Below are positions 59,901-64,000 of a stretch of DNA of 64,000 bases, piece by piece. The position numbers were made by a program, and so were the translations under genes. The stretch is from Oncorhynchus masou masou. Its lineage: Eukaryota; Chordata; Actinopteri; Salmoniformes; Salmonidae. How positions within the stretch are numbered: position 1 is the stretch's first letter; every line of letters starts with the position of its first letter. The notes below the pieces were generated by a model, which was not told where the DNA came from, searched no databases, and saw only the letters and a program-made list of their open reading frames with translations. The stretch lies in the NCBI RefSeq assembly GCF_036934945.1, contig NC_088238.1:63777037-63841036 (forward strand), given 5' to 3'.

Positions 59901-62900
59901 TCCCCACAGTAGAGAGAGAGAGAGAGACGTTCTGCTCCCCACAGTAGAGAGAGAGAGAGAGAGAGAGACGTTCTGCTCCCCACAGTAGAGAGAGAGACGT
60001 TCTGCTCCCCACAGTAGAGAGAGAGAGACGTTCTGCTCCCCACAGTAGAGAGAGAGACGTTCTGCTCCCCACAGTAGAGAGAGAGAGACGTTCTGCTCCC
60101 CACAGTAGAGAGAGAGAGACGTTCTGCTCCCCACAGTAGAGAGAGAGAGAGACGTTCTGCTCCCCACAGAGAGAGAGAGACGTTCTGCTCCCCACAGTAG
60201 AGAGAGAGACGTTCTGCTCCCCACAGTAGAGAGAGAGAGACGTTCTGCTCCCCACAGTAGAGAGAGAGAGACGTTCTGCTCCCCACAGTAGAGAGAGAGA
60301 GACGTTCTGCTCCCCACAGTAGAGAGAGACGTTCTGCTCCCCACAGTAGAGAGAGAGAGAGACGTTCTGCTCCCCACAGTAGAGAGAGAGAGACGTTCTG
60401 CTCCCCACAGTAGAGAGAGAGAGACGTTCTGCTCCCCCACAGTAGAGAGAGAGACGTTCTGCTCCCCACAGTAGAGAGAGAGAGACGTTCTGCTCCCCAC
60501 AGTAGAGAGAGAGACGTTCTGCTCCCCACAGTAGAGAGAGAGACGTTCTGCTCCCCACAGTAGAGAGAGAGAGACGTTCTGCTCCCCACAGTAGAGAGAG
60601 AGACGTTCTGCTCCCCACAGTAGAGAGAGAGACGTTCTGCTCCCCACAGTAGAGAGAGAGACGTTCTGCTCCCCACAGTAGAGAGAGAGACGTTCTGCTC
60701 CCCCCACAGTAGAGAGAGAGACGTTCTGCTCCCCACAGTAGAGAGAGAGAGAGACGTTCTGCTCCCCACAGTAGAGAGACGTTCTGAGAGACGTTCTGCT
60801 CCCCACAGTAGAGAGAGAGACGTTCTGCTCCCCACAGTAGAGAGAGAGAGACGTTCTGCTCCCCACAGTAGAGAGAGAGAGACGTTCTGCTCCCCACAGT
60901 AGAGAGAGAGAGACGTTCTGCTCCCCACAGTAGAGAGAGAGACGTTCTGCTCCCCACAGTAGAGAGAGAGAGACGTTCTGCTCCCCACAGTAGAGAGAGA
61001 GAGAGACGTTCTGCTCCCCACAGTAGAGAGAGAGACGTTCTGCTCCCCACAGTAGAGAGAGAGAGACGTTCTGCTCCCCACAGTAGAGAGAGAGACGTTC
61101 TGCTCCCCACAGTAGAGAGAGAGACGTTCTGCTCCCCACAGTAGAGAGAGAGAGACGTTCTGCTCCCCACAGTAGAGAGAGAGAGAGACGTTCTGCTCCC
61201 CACAGTAGAGAGAGAGACGTTCTGCTCCCCACAGTAGAGAGAGAGAGAGACGTTCTGCTCCCCACACAGTAGAGAGAGAGACGTTCTGCTCCCCACAGTA
61301 GAGAGAGAGACGTTCTGCTCCCCACAGTAGAGAGAGAGAGAGACGTTCTGCTCCCCACAGTAGAGAGAGAGACGTTCTGCTCCCCACAGTAGAGAGAGAG
61401 AGACGTTCTGCTCCCCACAGTAGAGAGAGAGACGTTCTGCTCCCCACAGTAGAGAGAGACGTTCTGCTCCCCACAGTAGAGAGAGAGAGAGACGTTCTGC
61501 TCCCCACAGTAGAGAGAGAGAGACGTTCTGCTCCCCACAGTAGAGAGAGAGAGAGACGTTCTGCTCCCCACAGTAGAGAGAGAGAGCGTTCTGCTCCCCA
61601 CAGTAGAGAGAGAGACGTTCTGCTCCCCACAGTAGAGAGAGAGACGTTCTGCTCCCCACAGTAGAGAGAGAGAGACGTTCTGCTCCCCACAGTAGAGAGA
61701 GAGAGAGACGTTCTGCTCCCCACAGTAGAGAGAGAGACGTTCTGCTCCCCACAGTAGAGAGAGAGACGTTCTGCTCCCCACAGTAGAGAGAGAGAGACGT
61801 TCTGCTCCCCACAGTCTGCTCCCCACAGAGAGAGAGAGACGTTCTGCTCCCCACAGTAGAGAGAGAGAGAGACGTTCTGCTCCCCACAGTAGAGAGAGAG
61901 ACGTTCTGCTCCCCACAGTAGAGAGAGAGAGACGTTCTGCTCCCCACAGTAGAGAGAGAGAGAGACGTTCTGCTCCCCACAGTAGAGAGAGAGACGTTCT
62001 GCTCCCCACAGTAGAGAGAGAGAGACGTTCTGCTCCCCACAGTAGAGAGAGAGAGACGTTCTGCTCCCCACAGTAGAGAGAGAGACGTTCTGCTCCCCAC
62101 AGTAGAGAGAGAGAGACGTTCTGCTCCCCACAGTAGAGAGAGACGTTCTGCTCCCCACAGTAGAGAGAGAGACGTTCTGCTCCCCACAGAGAGAGAGAGA
62201 GACGTTCTGCTCCCCACAGTAGAGAGAGAGAGACGTTCTGCTCCCCACAGTAGAGAGAGAGAGACGTCTGCTCTGCTCCCCACAGTAGAGAGAGAGAGAC
62301 GTTCTGCTCCCCACAGTAGAGAGAGAGACGTTCTGCTCCCCACAGTAGAGAGAGAGAGACGTTCTGCTCCCCACAGTAGAGAGAGAGAGACGTTCTGCTC
62401 CCCACAGACGTTCTGCTCCCCACAGTAGAGAGAGAGACGTTCTGCTCCCCACAGTAGAGAGAGAGAGACGTTCTGCTCCCCACAGTAGAGAGAGAGAGAC
62501 GTTCTGCTCCCCACAGTAGAGAGAGAGACGTTCTGCTCCCCACAGAGAGAGAGAGAGACGTTCTGCTCCCCACAGTAGAGAGAGAGACGTTCTGCTCCCC
62601 ACAGTAGAGAGAGAGAGACGTTCTGCTCCCCACAGTAGAGAGAGAGACGTTCTGCTCCCCACAGTAGAGAGAGAGAGACGTTCTGCTCCCCACAGTAGAG
62701 AGAGAGAGACGTTCTGCTCCCCACAGTAGAGAGAGAGAGAGACGTTCTGCTCCCCACAGTAGAGAGAGAGACGTTCTGCTCCCCACAGTAGAGAGAGAGA
62801 CGTTCTGCTCCCCACAGTAGAGAGAGAGAGACGTTCTGCTCCCCACAGTAGAGAGAGAGACGTTCTGCTCCCCACAGTAGAGAGAGAGACGTTCTGCTCC

Positions 62901-64000
62901 CCACAGTAGAGAGAGAGACGTTCTGCTCCCCACAGTAGAGAGAGAGAGACGTTCTGCTCCCCACAGTAGAGAGAGAGACGTTCTGCTCCCCACAGTAGAG
63001 AGAGAGAGAGACGTTCTGCTCCCCACAGTAGAGAGAGAGAGACGTTCTGCTCCCCACAGTAGAGAGAGAGACGTTCTGCTCCCCACAGTAGAGAGAGAGA
63101 CGTTCTGCTCCCCACAGTAGAGAGAGAGACGTTCTGCTCCCCACAGTAGAGAGAGAGAGACGTTCTGCTCCCCACAGTAGAGAGAGAGAGACGTTCTGCT
63201 CCCCACAGTAGAGAGAGAGAGACAGTTCTGCTCCCCACAGTAGAGAGAGAGAGACGTTCTGCTCCCCACAGTAGAGAGAGAGAGACGTTCTGCTCCCCAC
63301 AGTAGAGAGAGAGACGTTCTGCTCCCCACAGTAGAGAGAGAGAGAGACGTTCTGCTCCCCACAGTAGAGAGAGAGACGTTCTGCTCCCCACAGTAGAGAG
63401 AGAGAGACGTTCTGCTCCCCCACAGTAGAGACGTTCTGCTCCCCACAGAGAGAGACGTTCTGCTCCCCACAGTAGAGAGAGAGAGACGTTCTGCTCCCCA
63501 CAGTAGAGAGAGAGAGACGTTCTGCTCCCCACAGTAGAGAGAGAGACGTTCTGCTCCCCACAGTAGAGAGAGAGAGACGTTCTGCTCCCCACAGTAGAGA
63601 GAGAGAGACGTTCTGCTCCCCACAGTAGAGAGAGAGACGTTCTGCTCCCCACAGTAGAGAGAGAGACGTTCTGCTCCCCACAGTAGAGAGAGAGAGACGT
63701 TCTGCTCCCCACAGTAAAGAGAGAGAGAGACGTTCTGCTCCCCACAGTAGAGAGAGAGAGACACTTCTGCTCCCCACAGTAGAGAGAGAGAGAGACGTTC
63801 TGCTCCCCACAGTAGAGAGAGAGACGTTCTGCTCCCCACAGTAGAGAGAGAGACGTTCTGCTCCCCACAGTAGAGAGAGAGACGTTCTGCTCCCCACAGT
63901 AGAGAGAGAGAGACGTTCTGCTCCCCACAGTAGAGAGAGAGAGACGTTCTGCTCCCCACAGTAGAGAGAGAGACGTTCTGCTCCCCACAGTAGAGAGAGA
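47998..64000. repeat. 16-kb minisatellite to the right window edge
   Basis: Hundreds of units (roughly 550-600) of about 24-32 bp: AGACGTTCTGCTCCCCACAG followed by TA and a (GA)n run of variable length. Unit length varies almost only through the GA count. Occasional junction variants include GACGTTCTGAGAGAG (51720, 57790, 60778), CCCACAGTCCCCA (48567, 52538, 55637) and short-circuited CTCCCCACAGAGAG units. All minus-strand frames stay open (SLSLLWGAERL, SLYCGEQNV, STVGSRTSL), giving spurious frames above 5000 codons. It is not related to exon w1. The array may continue beyond 64000. Confidence 0.96.

Overview
The window is vertebrate genomic DNA, most likely from a salmonid fish. It carries dispersed repeats typical of salmonids and other teleosts: Tc1/mariner-like elements, jockey-like LINEs and a tRNA-derived SINE. 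The family assignments come from recognition, not from a search. There is no bacterial gene organisation. I estimate that about four fifths of the 64 kb is tandem repeat.

The only host gene I can support is fbxw7, on the minus strand. It encodes the F-box/WD40 substrate receptor of an SCF ubiquitin ligase. Ten coding exons (w1 to w10 here, in transcript order) lie at 47783-47899, 41160-41294, 32204-32327, 26769-26905, 25710-25823, 22739-22920, 17222-17447, 15796-16006, 10552-10723 and 2190-2292. Every junction is GT/AG and every codon phase closes. Together they give 1521 nt: 506 codons plus a stop, with no frameshift. They cover the dimerisation region, the F-box and all eight WD40 blades. 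The upstream exons and alternative first exons lie beyond 64000.

The unusual feature is the introns. In seven of the nine, a tandem array is built from the gene's own exon-intron junction. Five arrays copy a 5' splice site with the end of the exon before it: w3 at 31130-32203, w4 at 26674-26768, w6 at 21521-22738, w7 at 16833-17221 and w9 at 2728-10551. Three copy a 3' splice site with the start of the exon after it: w3 at 32328-40600, w9 at 11916-14355 (degenerate, AG lost) and w10 at 2293-2727. The spliceosome must therefore choose the correct junction next to anywhere from two to well over a hundred near-copies. In the five cases I read through (w4, w6, w7 and w9 donors, w3 acceptor) the wrong choice meets a stop codon within about twelve codons; the w10 decoys also end early.

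The other arrays have different origins. One of 38 bp (23718-25003) grew inside a SINE that sits inside an antisense LINE. Purine/pyrimidine arrays fill 41691-47765 and 22924-23430. A minisatellite of roughly 24-32 bp runs from 47998 to the right edge. A 36-bp array with a 548-bp higher-order duplication lies downstream of the gene (1-1765). Transposons sit between and inside the arrays: a LINE with a target-site duplication (26949-29351), a Tc1-like element ending about 10 nt from a splice donor (14602-15786), and several retroposon 3' ends. The very long open frames that cross the arrays are products of stop-free repeat units, not genes.
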